A model generated the notes under the pieces. It ran no database searches. It worked only from the letters and a program-made list of their open reading frames with translations, and was not told the origin of the DNA. Positions 8,334-15,557 of a DNA stretch of 21,577 nucleotides are shown here, in pieces. How positions within the stretch are numbered: position 1 is the first letter of the stretch; the number at the start of each line of letters is the position of its first letter. The stretch covers positions 1 through 21,577 of the forward strand of contig CAMDJU010000012.1 in NCBI GenBank assembly GCA_945900695.1, in the 5' to 3' direction. The position numbers and the translations under genes are program-made. This stretch comes from Bordetella parapertussis. GTDB lineage: Bacteria > Pseudomonadota > Gammaproteobacteria > Burkholderiales > Burkholderiaceae_C.

Positions 8334-9232
8334 GCTGGAAATACCCCTGTTGATAAATAACGGTCGCCGCGATCGCAAACAATGAACACCACCGTGGCAT
8401 TGTGTTCGCGCTGGGCCACTTGTTGCGCCACCCAGCAAGCGCCTGCGGCCGAGATGCCCGCAAAAATGCCCTCTTCGCGGGCCAATTGGCGACACATGTT
8501 TTCTGCATCGGCTTGGCTCACCAGCATCAGTTCGTCCACCACCGATGGATCGTAAATGGAGGGCAGATAGGCCTCGGGCCATTTGCGGATGCCGGGGATG
8601 CGCGAACCCTCGCTGGGTTGGGCGCCAATGATGCGCACCTGAGGATTTTGTTGCTTGAGGTAGCGCCCCACGCCAGTGACGGTGCCGGTGGTGCCCATGG
8701 CGCTGACAAAGTGGGTCACACGCCCCTGGGTTTGCTGCCAAATTTCGGGGCCTGTGGTTTCAAAATGCACCCTTGGGTTGTCGGCGTTGCCAAACTGATC
8801 AAGCACCCGACCTTTGCCATCGGCCTGCATTTTTTGGGCCAAATCGCGGGCGGATTCCATGCCCCCGCTCTTGGGGGTCAAGATCAATTCGGCGCCAAAG
8901 GCTTTCATGGTTTGCGCCCGCTCTATGGACAAGTCCTCCGGCATGATGAGCACCATGCGGTAGCCTTTGATCGCCGCGGCCATGGCCAACGCTATGCCGG
9001 TGTTGCCCGAGGTGGCCTCGATCAAGGTGTCGCCCGGTCGAATGTCACCACGCTCTTGGGCGCGCTGAATCATCGACAAGGCCGGCCGGTCCTTGACCGA
9101 ACCGGCGGGGTTATTGCCTTCGAGTTTGCCCAAAATCACATTGCCTCGCTGGGCATTGCTTGTGGCGCCTATGCGTTGCAAGGCCACCAAAGGGGTGTGG
9201 CCGATCGCGTCTTCAATGGTTGGATATGTCAT
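8330..9232 (-). CDS. cysM: Cysteine synthase B (O-acetylserine sulfhydrylase B)
   Basis: A 300-residue fold-type II PLP enzyme that makes cysteine from O-acetylserine and sulfide, and S-sulfocysteine from thiosulfate. The PLP lysine is Lys47 in LEGNNPAGSVKDRPALSM. The phosphate-binding loop is TSGNTG at 74-79, and THFVSAMGTTGTVTGVGRYL and ICDRGDRYLSTGVF complete the active site. The wording of these motifs (EGNNPAGSVKDR, GPEIWQQT, CDRGDRYLSTG) follows E. coli CysM rather than CysK. The ATG at 9232 aligns with the family start (MTYPTIEDAIGHTPLV). The frame stays open upstream through the tRNA gene, which is not coding. Its stop overlaps the Nudix start by 4 bases. The promoter must lie in or near the 35-base gap to the divergent tRNA-Leu. 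Confidence 0.95.
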   Translation of the reverse strand: MTYPTIEDAIGHTPLVALQRIGATSNAQRGNVILGKLEGNNPAGSVKDRPALSMIQRAQERGDIRPGDTLIEATSGNTGIALAMAAAIKGYRMVLIMPEDLSIERAQTMKAFGAELILTPKSGGMESARDLAQKMQADGKGRVLDQFGNADNPRVHFETTGPEIWQQTQGRVTHFVSAMGTTGTVTGVGRYLKQQNPQVRIIGAQPSEGSRIPGIRKWPEAYLPSIYDPSVVDELMLVSQADAENMCRQLAREEGIFAGISAAGACWVAQQVAQREHNATVVFIVCDRGDRYLSTGVFPA

Positions 9233-9245
9233 CCCTGCACTGTGC

Positions 9246-9251
9246 CATAAT
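9246..9251 (+). promoter_or_regulatory. Candidate -10 element of tRNA-Leu
   Basis: CATAAT (5 of 6 bases of the sigma-70 -10 consensus) lies 16 bases before the mature 5' end of the tRNA. The matching -35 (TTGGAT at 9220-9225, 20-base spacer) is weak and overlaps the first codons of divergent cysM. Confidence 0.4.
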
Positions 9252-9267
9252 TCGTCCTTACACTCCT

Positions 9268-9355
9268 GCCGGAGTGGCGAAATTGGTAGACGCAGCAGAT
9301 TCAAAATCTGCCGGTGCAAAACACCGTGCCGGTTCGATTCCGGCTTCCGGCACCA
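9268..9355 (+). tRNA. tRNA-Leu, anticodon CAA
   Basis: An 88-base class II tRNA including an encoded CCA end. The acceptor GCCGGAG pairs with TTCCGGC, with one G-U pair at the base. The D arm contains AAATTGGTAGA. The anticodon stem GCAGA/TCTGC encloses the loop TTCAAAA, giving anticodon CAA, which reads UUG leucine codons. A long variable arm CGGTG-CAAAA-CACCG, typical of leucine tRNAs, precedes the T arm GCCGG-TTCGATT-CCGGC. All arms fold by inspection, and a strong terminator follows directly. Confidence 0.97.
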
Positions 9356-9361
9356 CTCTTG

Positions 9362-9391
9362 AAAAACCAGCCCCAAAAGGGCTGGTTTTTT
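9362..9391 (+). terminator. Rho-independent terminator of tRNA-Leu
   Basis: A 10-bp perfect stem AAACCAGCCC / GGGCTGGTTT (9364-9373 with 9379-9388), a CAAAA loop and a T-run 9386-9391 lie 8 bases after the CCA end. It has the classic A-tract, stem, T-tract shape and should end the tRNA transcript before the downstream flavoenzyme gene. Confidence 0.9.
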
Positions 9392-9469
9392 CTTTGCCCC
9401 TGCGGGTATTTGAGGGGTCCAGGCGCTGATGGCCTGGGTTAAAGTGCCGTCCTTCATACCTCTTTACCC

Positions 9470-11452
9470 ATGGACGAGACCCCTTACCCCCGCTTGTTCA
9501 GCCCACAGATTTTGGCCGGGCAACGGTTGAAAAACCGCATCACCCACGCCTCCATTTCGCCCCGCTTTGGTGCCCATCAAGGCTTGCACCCGCGCTATTT
9601 GCATTACTACGTGAACCGCGCCAAAGGGGGTGCGGCCATGGTGGTGACAGATCCCATTGGCATTGCCCCGCAACATGGCCCCGAGCGTTTGTGTGCTTTC
9701 AACGACAGCATGGTGGATGACCTGCGCCGCTTGGCCGATGGGGTGCGCGCCCACGACAGCGTGTTGATCGGCCAGGTGCAAGACACGGGCCGTGGGCGCC
9801 ATGTCCCTGGCCGAACTTACCAAGCCCTGGGCGCATCGGCCTTGCCCGATGACTTGAGCTACTCCATGCCCCGCGCCATGGGCGCAGACGAAATTGCGCG
9901 CTTTGTCGAGCACACGGCCCAGTCGTGTCTGCGCATGCAGGCCTGCGGCTTTGGCGGTATCGAGGTGTCGGCAGGGCACGGCCATTTGTTTCACCAGTTT
10001 TTGTCCCCCCGCTCCAACCAGCGTGATGACGCCTATGGCGGCGATGGGCCCAGGCGCTTGCGTTTTTTGGTCGAAATTTGCCAAGCCGTTCGCGACCTGT
10101 GTGGACCGGGCTTCATCATTGGCGTGAAGCTACCCGGCGACGACGGGGTGCCAGGGGGCATTGCGCTGACCCAAGCAGGCGAAATCGCCCAGGCTTTGGT
10201 GGCTGCGGTGGGTGTGGATTACCTGACCTATTGCCAGGGCTCGCACCACCGCAGCTTGGAGATGCACTTGCCCGACGACAGCTACCCGCGCCAAACGTAT
10301 ATGGGCTTGATCCGCGCCCTCAAGGCCTGGACGTCCACGGTACCGGTAATGGGCCTGGGCCGCATCACCGACCCGGCCGAGGCCGAAGCCATCTTGGCGC
10401 GCGGCGACGCGGATATGATTGGCCTGGGCCGCTCTTTGATCGTGGACCCCGCTTGGCCGCAAAAAGCCCAGGCCGGTCGGGCCAGCGACATCCGCTATTG
10501 CGTTTCGTGCAACACCTGTTGGAAAACCATCAACAACAACCGCCACATGGGGTGTGACAACAACCCGCGCTTGGCCCAGGCCAATGAACTCGACGAGCGC
10601 TTGGCGCCCGCCCCCCAAACGCGCAAAGTGGCCGTGGTGGGCGCGGGCATCGCGGGGCTGCAAGCGGCAGTGACTGCCGCCATGCGCGGCCATCAGGTGA
10701 TGGTGTGGGGCAAGTCTGCCGAGGTGGGGGGCAAATCGCGCTTGATGGCCCAACTGCCCTTGGGTGAGTCGATGTCGAGCATTTACGACCACCAATGGAT
10801 CACCGCCCAGCGCTTGGGCGTGGGGTTTCAGCTGGGTCGTGCGGCGCAACTGGAAGATGTGCTGGCCTGGCAACCCGACACTGTGGTGCTGGCCACCGGT
10901 GCCCGAATGACCTGGCCCCAAGATTTGCCTGTCGAATTGCAAGAGCTTGGGGTGGTGCCCGACCTGCGTGAATCGATGGCAGAACTGCTGACGCACCGGG
11001 GCCCGCTGGTGGGCACCGCCGTGATTTACGACCTGGACCAAACCGAAGGCACCTATGCCGCTGCCGAATATCTGCGCGATCGGTTTGATCGCGTGGTGGT
11101 GCTGTCACCGCGCGAGACCATCGCTGAAGAGGTGGTGTTGGTGATGCGCCAGCGCATCCACCGGCGATTTTTTGAGCGTGGCATCGAGGTCAAAACTTGG
11201 GCCGATCCGGTGTGGACCGAGCGCTTTGAAAACGAAGCCTGTTTGCAATACCGCAGCGTATTTGGCGGCCCCCTGCATGACATTGACAACGTGGCTTTTT
11301 TTGCTTACGCCACGCCACGCCGACCCCATGACGAACTGCACCAAGCCCTGTTGGCTGCAGGCCTCAGCGTGAGTTTGGTGGGCGACTGTAAGATCGCGCG
11401 CGACACTTTGTCAGCCACCGCTGATGGCCACGAAGCGGGCATGAATGTGTAA
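9470..11452 (+). CDS. TMADH/2,4-dienoyl-CoA-reductase-like iron-sulfur flavoprotein
   Basis: A 660-residue enzyme in three parts. An old-yellow-enzyme FMN barrel covers about 8-335. An iron-sulfur motif follows with Cys344, 347, 350 and 362 (CVSCNTC then 11 residues then C). A C-terminal FAD/NAD(P)-type domain starts at KVAVVGAGIAGLQAA (GAGIAG 391-396). The CxxCxxC spacing is that of trimethylamine dehydrogenase; FadH has CxxCxxxC. Active-site positions are unusual. The usual QLxHxGR reads GQVQDTGRGRH, and the HxxH or YxxH pair reads EVSAGHGHLFHQFLSP, with Ser167 replacing the first His or Tyr while His170 remains. Substrate is therefore open: amine dehydrogenation, enoate reduction or another reaction. 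The ATG at 9470 gives the normal N-terminus, though no strong ribosome-binding site is visible. A YecD-like gene and a Bug receptor follow on the same strand. Confidence 0.88.
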   Translation: MDETPYPRLFSPQILAGQRLKNRITHASISPRFGAHQGLHPRYLHYYVNRAKGGAAMVVTDPIGIAPQHGPERLCAFNDSMVDDLRRLADGVRAHDSVLIGQVQDTGRGRHVPGRTYQALGASALPDDLSYSMPRAMGADEIARFVEHTAQSCLRMQACGFGGIEVSAGHGHLFHQFLSPRSNQRDDAYGGDGPRRLRFLVEICQAVRDLCGPGFIIGVKLPGDDGVPGGIALTQAGEIAQALVAAVGVDYLTYCQGSHHRSLEMHLPDDSYPRQTYMGLIRALKAWTSTVPVMGLGRITDPAEAEAILARGDADMIGLGRSLIVDPAWPQKAQAGRASDIRYCVSCNTCWKTINNNRHMGCDNNPRLAQANELDERLAPAPQTRKVAVVGAGIAGLQAAVTAAMRGHQVMVWGKSAEVGGKSRLMAQLPLGESMSSIYDHQWITAQRLGVGFQLGRAAQLEDVLAWQPDTVVLATGARMTWPQDLPVELQELGVVPDLRESMAELLTHRGPLVGTAVIYDLDQTEGTYAAAEYLRDRFDRVVVLSPRETIAEEVVLVMRQRIHRRFFERGIEVKTWADPVWTERFENEACLQYRSVFGGPLHDIDNVAFFAYATPRRPHDELHQALLAAGLSVSLVGDCKIARDTLSATADGHEAGMNV

Positions 11453-11475
11453 CGTTTTTCACAAAGGATTTTCCA

Positions 11476-12063
11476 ATGAGCAACCCTACTTTGTCCCTTG
11501 ACCCCAAAACCACCGCGCTGGTGCTGATTGACTTGCAGCACGGCATCGTGGCCATGGACGTTCACCCGCAGCCCAGCAGCGCGGTGGTGGCGCAGGCGAA
11601 AAAAATCGCTGACGCCTTTCGCGCCGCGCACGCCCCAGTGGTGTGGGTGACCGTGGGCACCTTGGGCGCGCAAGATGCCCTGGCACCCTTGGCCGACGCC
11701 ATGCCCCCACCGGCAGCAGCCAAGCCAGCCAATTGGTCCACCGTGGTCGACGCAGCCGGCGCACAGCCCAGCGATTTGCACATCACCAAGCGCCAGTGGG
11801 GCGCGTTTTACGGCACCGAATTGGACTTGCAATTGCGCCGTCGCGGCATTCGCACCATTGTGTTGGCCGGCATCAGCACCAATGTGGGTGTCGAGTCCAC
11901 TGCGCGCGATGCCTACGAGCGTGGCTACCACCAAGTGTTTGTGTCTGACGCGATGGCCAGCCCTTCGGCCGAGGCCCATGCCAACACCTTGAAGTTCACC
12001 TTGCCCCGCATTGGTCTGACGCGCACCACTGCCGAAGTTTTGGCCGCGCTGGCTGGCCATTGA
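11476..12063 (+). CDS. Isochorismatase-fold protein, YecD-like, lacking the catalytic cysteine
   Basis: A 195-residue cysteine-hydrolase-superfamily protein. Asp19 (ALVLIDLQHG) and Lys105 (ITKRQWGAFYGT) of the usual Asp-Lys-Cys triad are present. The cysteine position is glycine, Gly138, in AGISTNVGVESTARDA. E. coli YecD, as I recall it, has the same RQWGAFYGT and GISTNIGVEST wording and also lacks the cysteine, so this is a conserved subfamily rather than a decayed gene. Without the nucleophile it may use an isochorismatase-like (non-covalent) hydrolysis or do something else. An AAAGGA ribosome-binding site precedes the ATG. It lies 23 bases after the TMADH-like gene and 36 bases before a Bug receptor gene, so the three look like an operon. 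Confidence 0.9.
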   Translation: MSNPTLSLDPKTTALVLIDLQHGIVAMDVHPQPSSAVVAQAKKIADAFRAAHAPVVWVTVGTLGAQDALAPLADAMPPPAAAKPANWSTVVDAAGAQPSDLHITKRQWGAFYGTELDLQLRRRGIRTIVLAGISTNVGVESTARDAYERGYHQVFVSDAMASPSAEAHANTLKFTLPRIGLTRTTAEVLAALAGH

Positions 12064-12099
12064 AAAATTACTCCCTTTAACGGTACGAAAGGAATCACC

Positions 12100-13110
12100 A
12101 TGCTCACCACCCAAACCCACTGGGGGATGGCCCCCACCCTGCACCGCCTCGCCAAAGCCACCTCTGTCATGGCATTTGCCGGTGCGGTGCTGATGGCGCA
12201 GGCCCAAAGCACCGACTGGCCAACCCGTCCCGTGGTGTTGATCAACCCCTTTTCTGCGGGCTCTTCGGTGGATGTGGTGGGTCGCTTGATCGCCCAAAAA
12301 ATTGCGGCCAACACCGGCCAAGGCATCACCGTGGACAACAAAACCGGGGCCAGCGGCAACATCGGCACTGACTTTGCTGCCCGTGCCAAGCCCGATGGCT
12401 ACACCTTGTTGTTGGGCTCGCCAGGCACCATGGCGATCAACCCCTGGTTGTTTAAAAAGTTGCCCTATGACGCCCTGAAAGACTTTGTACCGATTTCGGT
12501 GTTGGTATCCTTCCCCCAAGTGGTCACCACCAGCCCCAAGCAGCCGTTTAAAAACTTCAACGAGTTTGTCACCGCGGCCAAAGCGCAACCCGACAAAATG
12601 GCGTATTCATCCTCTGGCCAAGGCTCAACCTCTCACCTGGTGATGGAATTGATCCGCGCCGATGCGGGCCTCAAAATCACCCACGTCAGCTACCGGGGTG
12701 ACTCTTTGGCCACCCAAGCCATGATGGCCGGGGACGTGCAAGTCACGGTGGGCGGCTTGCCCTCGATGTCGCCTTTGATCCGCGGGGGCAACGTGCGACC
12801 TTTGGCGGTGACCTCCAACAAGCGCTCGCCCCAATTCCCCGACTTGCCCTCCATGGCCGAGTTCATTCCTGGCTTTGACGCCACCGCTTGGGTGCTGCTG
12901 ATGGCCCCAGTCGGCACCCCAGCGGCTGTGGTTCAGCGCATATCAGCAGAAGTGGCCAAAGCATTGGCCGACCCCCAAGTACGGCAACAACTCGACGCCC
13001 AAGGCGTGACGCCGGTGGGCAGCACACCCGCCGAAAGCGCGGTGTTTCACCGCAAAGAGTTGGACAAGTTCAAACGGGCGGTGGAGATCTCGGGCGCCAC
13101 CATGGAGTGA
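12100..13110 (+). CDS. Bug/TTT-family periplasmic solute-binding protein (first copy)
   Basis: A 336-residue exported receptor. A long Sec-type signal peptide (about 1-36) has its hydrophobic core in SVMAFAGAVLMAQAQ and a likely cleavage after AQA. The mature protein opens WPTRPVVLINPFSAGSSVDVVGRLIAQKI, the Bug signature for the first ligand-binding loop, with AGSSVD where many members have GGxxD. ASGNIGTDFAARAKPDGYTLLLGSPGTMAINPWLFKKLPYDALKDFVPI and YSSSGQGSTSHLVMELIRADAG are further family hallmarks. Bug proteins bind carboxylates or amides and usually feed a TctAB-type transporter or act as sensors; no transporter gene is nearby. GAAAGGAA before the ATG is a good ribosome-binding site. It is last in the unit with the TMADH-like and YecD-like genes, and its stop is one base from that of the convergent FAD gene. 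Confidence 0.93.
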   Translation: MLTTQTHWGMAPTLHRLAKATSVMAFAGAVLMAQAQSTDWPTRPVVLINPFSAGSSVDVVGRLIAQKIAANTGQGITVDNKTGASGNIGTDFAARAKPDGYTLLLGSPGTMAINPWLFKKLPYDALKDFVPISVLVSFPQVVTTSPKQPFKNFNEFVTAAKAQPDKMAYSSSGQGSTSHLVMELIRADAGLKITHVSYRGDSLATQAMMAGDVQVTVGGLPSMSPLIRGGNVRPLAVTSNKRSPQFPDLPSMAEFIPGFDATAWVLLMAPVGTPAAVVQRISAEVAKALADPQVRQQLDAQGVTPVGSTPAESAVFHRKELDKFKRAVEISGATME

Positions 13111-13111
13111 G

Positions 13112-14452
13112 TCAAGGGCCTGCTGGCCCCAGGGCCTGGGCCATGCGCCAGGCCAACCCAAACGACTGGGCCAATCCGTTGCCGGGCAAATAGCCTTCGG
13201 CACCGCGCCCAGACAAACCCGCCGCGCTTCCCCCTGCGGCCCACACGCCGGTGATCCAATGGCCCTGCGCGTCCAGTACACGGCCATCGCCATCGGTCAC
13301 CAAACCGCCTTGCGTGTGCGACAAAGCGCCGGTCACCCATGAGGCCAACCAGGGGCCTTTGAGCACCCGGGCAAAGTGGGCTCGGCCCAAGGGGTCGTTG
13401 GCACCGCCCTGTGCAATGGCCTGCACCGCATCCAAGGTGGCTTGCAAACCCTGGGCGTCCACCCCTGCCAGCGCCGCCAAGCCTTGAGCGTCATCAGCGC
13501 GCAACACCTGCCCGGCCTGCAAAGCGGATTGGTAGGCGGCATGTTGGGCCAAGCCAGCCTCGATGTGGGCATCAAACACCTCCAAGGCCAGGCCCTGTGG
13601 TTGCGCCATCACCCAAGGTGCCAAGGCCGAGGGACCGATGTCTTCGCGCACAAAACGCTGCCCTTGCCGGTTGACCAAGATGCCCCCCAGTGCGGGAATG
13701 CCCATGCCCAGGCGAGTGCGCCCGCCGGGGTTGGTATGGCCCTGCCCTTGAAAGCCATCCATGCCCCACAACTGCCCGCCCCAGTCGAGACCCAAGCCGA
13801 TGGCACTGCCATCGTTGTGGGCCGCACCGTTGTAGAGCGCTCCACGCATGGCGGGAATGTGCTGCGCCACCCACGTCGGATTGGCGCCAAAACCTCCCCC
13901 AGCGAGCAGCACATGCGACGCCCTCACGCGCTGGTTTTCAACATGCAGCACAAAACCTTGGGGGCCACGCTGCGGGGTCACCGCATGCGGGTGCAAGGTG
14001 ATCCGGGGATGGGCGTGAATTTGTTGGCGAAACCAATGGTGCAGTGCCGCGCCACCGGCGGGCAAGGTGCTGTGGAAGCGGCATTGGCTGTGGCCGGTTG
14101 AAACCACATCGGGCAGAAAACCGATGGGCGCATGCAAACGGCCGATCAAAAAATCAACCACGCCTGGCAAGGCCTGGGCCAAAGGAGTGGCAATGCGTTC
14201 GTTCACGCTGTCGCCAGCAAATGACCGCAAATCGGCCAGCCATTGCGCCGGGCTGTCGTTCACCCCAGCTTCGGACTGCAGGGCCGAGCCCGCAGCCGGA
14301 AACAAGCCCCCACTGATGGCCAAGTTGTTGGCCTGGTCCATGAAAGGCTCAACCAGCAAGACCTGGCGACCGCCTTCGGCCGCGGCCAGTGCGCCCATCA
14401 TGCCCGCGGCACCTGCCCCCAAAACCACCAGGTCAAAATCAAACTTGCGCAT
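13112..14452 (-). CDS. FAD-dependent oxidoreductase, fumarate-reductase/succinate-dehydrogenase flavoprotein type
   Basis: A 446-residue flavoprotein. The N-terminal dinucleotide-binding motif DLVVLGAGAAGMMGALAAAEGG (GAGAAG 12-17) is followed by LLVEP and the NNLAISGG stretch. The FAD-closing motif near the end is TGVWAAGGSAAGLSGRGAEGYLPGNGLAQSFGLAWRMA. SHTQGGLVTDGDGRVLDAQG is the part next to the capping domain seen in fumarate-reductase-like and ketosteroid-dehydrogenase-like enzymes. No signal peptide or haem motif is visible, so it is probably cytoplasmic. The ATG at 14452 has an AGGGGA ribosome-binding site 4 bases upstream. It follows a Bug receptor on the same strand by 85 bases, suggesting the receptor's ligand is imported and then oxidised or reduced here. 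Substrate is unknown. Confidence 0.87.
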   Translation of the reverse strand: MRKFDFDLVVLGAGAAGMMGALAAAEGGRQVLLVEPFMDQANNLAISGGLFPAAGSALQSEAGVNDSPAQWLADLRSFAGDSVNERIATPLAQALPGVVDFLIGRLHAPIGFLPDVVSTGHSQCRFHSTLPAGGAALHHWFRQQIHAHPRITLHPHAVTPQRGPQGFVLHVENQRVRASHVLLAGGGFGANPTWVAQHIPAMRGALYNGAAHNDGSAIGLGLDWGGQLWGMDGFQGQGHTNPGGRTRLGMGIPALGGILVNRQGQRFVREDIGPSALAPWVMAQPQGLALEVFDAHIEAGLAQHAAYQSALQAGQVLRADDAQGLAALAGVDAQGLQATLDAVQAIAQGGANDPLGRAHFARVLKGPWLASWVTGALSHTQGGLVTDGDGRVLDAQGHWITGVWAAGGSAAGLSGRGAEGYLPGNGLAQSFGLAWRMAQALGPAGP

Positions 14453-14537
14453 CTAATCCCCTGGGTTCAATCGTCCACACCGCCATGTGTCCAGGCATAG
14501 GAGCAAGGCCAGTGGTTTGCAGGCGGGCCAAGTTGCA

Positions 14538-15536
14538 TCATCCCAGGGTGGCCCCAGAGCGGCGAATGATGGGCAGCCATTTGGCCGATTCATCGCGCAT
14601 AAGTTGGGCGAATTTTTCAGGCGTGCCGCCCGCTGGCTCCAAACCAGCGGCTTGCAGGCGTTGGCGCACCGAATCGTCTTGCAAAGCCAGGTTGATGGCG
14701 GCATTGACGCGCTCCACGATGGGCTTGGGGGTGGCAGCCGCCACGAGCACACCGTTCCAGGCAATGGCTTCAAAGCCCTTCAAACTGGGCACCCCACTCT
14801 CGGTCACCGTGGGTACCTCGGGCGTGAGGCCATAACGTTGCAAACCGGTGACGGCAATGGCTTTGAGGCGTCCGGCCTTGATCTGCGGGGTGAGCAAAGT
14901 CGGGACGGCTGCGATCATGTGGGTCTCACCACCGACGGTGGCCAACACCGCTGGGGGCCCGCCATTGAAGGGAATGTGCACGGCAAAGGTACTGCTCAAG
15001 GCCTTGATGTACTCCATGCACAGGTGAGAGGAGCTGCCATTGCCCACCGATGCAAAGTTGTATTTGCCGGGGTGGGCCAGCAGCAGGGCCAGCAACTCTT
15101 GCAGATTATTGGCGGGCAAGCTGGCGTTGACGGCGATCAAGTTGGGCTGCGACGTGGTCAATACCACCGGTATCAAATCGCGCAGGGGCGCATACGGCAA
15201 GCGTGGGTACAGGTGCGGGGCAAAAGCCAAAGGGCCATTGAAAGACATCACCCAGGTGTGGCCGTCAGGGGCCGACTGTGCGACCTCGGCAGTGCCTGCC
15301 GTGCCACCGACTTGTGGCTTGTTCTCGATCACGATGGGGGTGCCCAATTGATCGCGCAGTTTGTCTTGCATGGCGCGCGCAATCACATCCAAGGACGAGC
15401 CCGCTGGCGCCACCACCACCCAGCGGATGGGTTTTGCGCCAAAGGTCTGGGCCCACAGCGCTGGGGCCACCACGGCCGAAGCGGCCACACCCAAACACAA
15501 GCGCCTGCTGACAGAAGGGGACACCCGTTGTTGCAT
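14538..15536 (-). CDS. Bug/TTT-family periplasmic solute-binding protein (second copy, Tat-like signal)
   Basis: A 332-residue receptor. The N-terminus has a twin arginine, SVSRRLCLGVAASAVVAPALWAQ, close to the Tat pattern SRRxFLK, with likely cleavage after LWA. The mature part begins KPIRWVVVAPAGSSLDVIARAMQDKL, again with AGSS in place of GGxxD. IVIENKPQVGGTAGTAEVAQSAPDGHTWVMSFNG and HIPFNGGPPAVLATVGGETHMIAAVPT are typical Bug segments. An AGGAG ribosome-binding site (complement of 15543-15547) supports the ATG at 15536. It sits 21 bases after the Lon-domain gene and 85 bases before the FAD dehydrogenase on the minus strand. Its ligand is not predictable from sequence. Sequence divergence from the copies at 12100 and 19964 shows these are not recent duplicates. 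Confidence 0.93.
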   Translation of the reverse strand: MQQRVSPSVSRRLCLGVAASAVVAPALWAQTFGAKPIRWVVVAPAGSSLDVIARAMQDKLRDQLGTPIVIENKPQVGGTAGTAEVAQSAPDGHTWVMSFNGPLAFAPHLYPRLPYAPLRDLIPVVLTTSQPNLIAVNASLPANNLQELLALLLAHPGKYNFASVGNGSSSHLCMEYIKALSSTFAVHIPFNGGPPAVLATVGGETHMIAAVPTLLTPQIKAGRLKAIAVTGLQRYGLTPEVPTVTESGVPSLKGFEAIAWNGVLVAAATPKPIVERVNAAINLALQDDSVRQRLQAAGLEPAGGTPEKFAQLMRDESAKWLPIIRRSGATLG

Positions 15537-15557
15537 GGAAAACTCCTGTTCAGTGGA

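Noticed and set aside
9233..9457. N-terminal extension of cysM through the tRNA gene
   Set aside because: The frame is open by chance across tRNA-Leu; CysM family alignment starts at MTYPTIEDAIGHTPL.
11305..12588. 427-codon minus-strand open frame across the YecD-like and Bug genes
   Set aside because: It spans three real plus-strand genes and their gaps and shows no domain signature.
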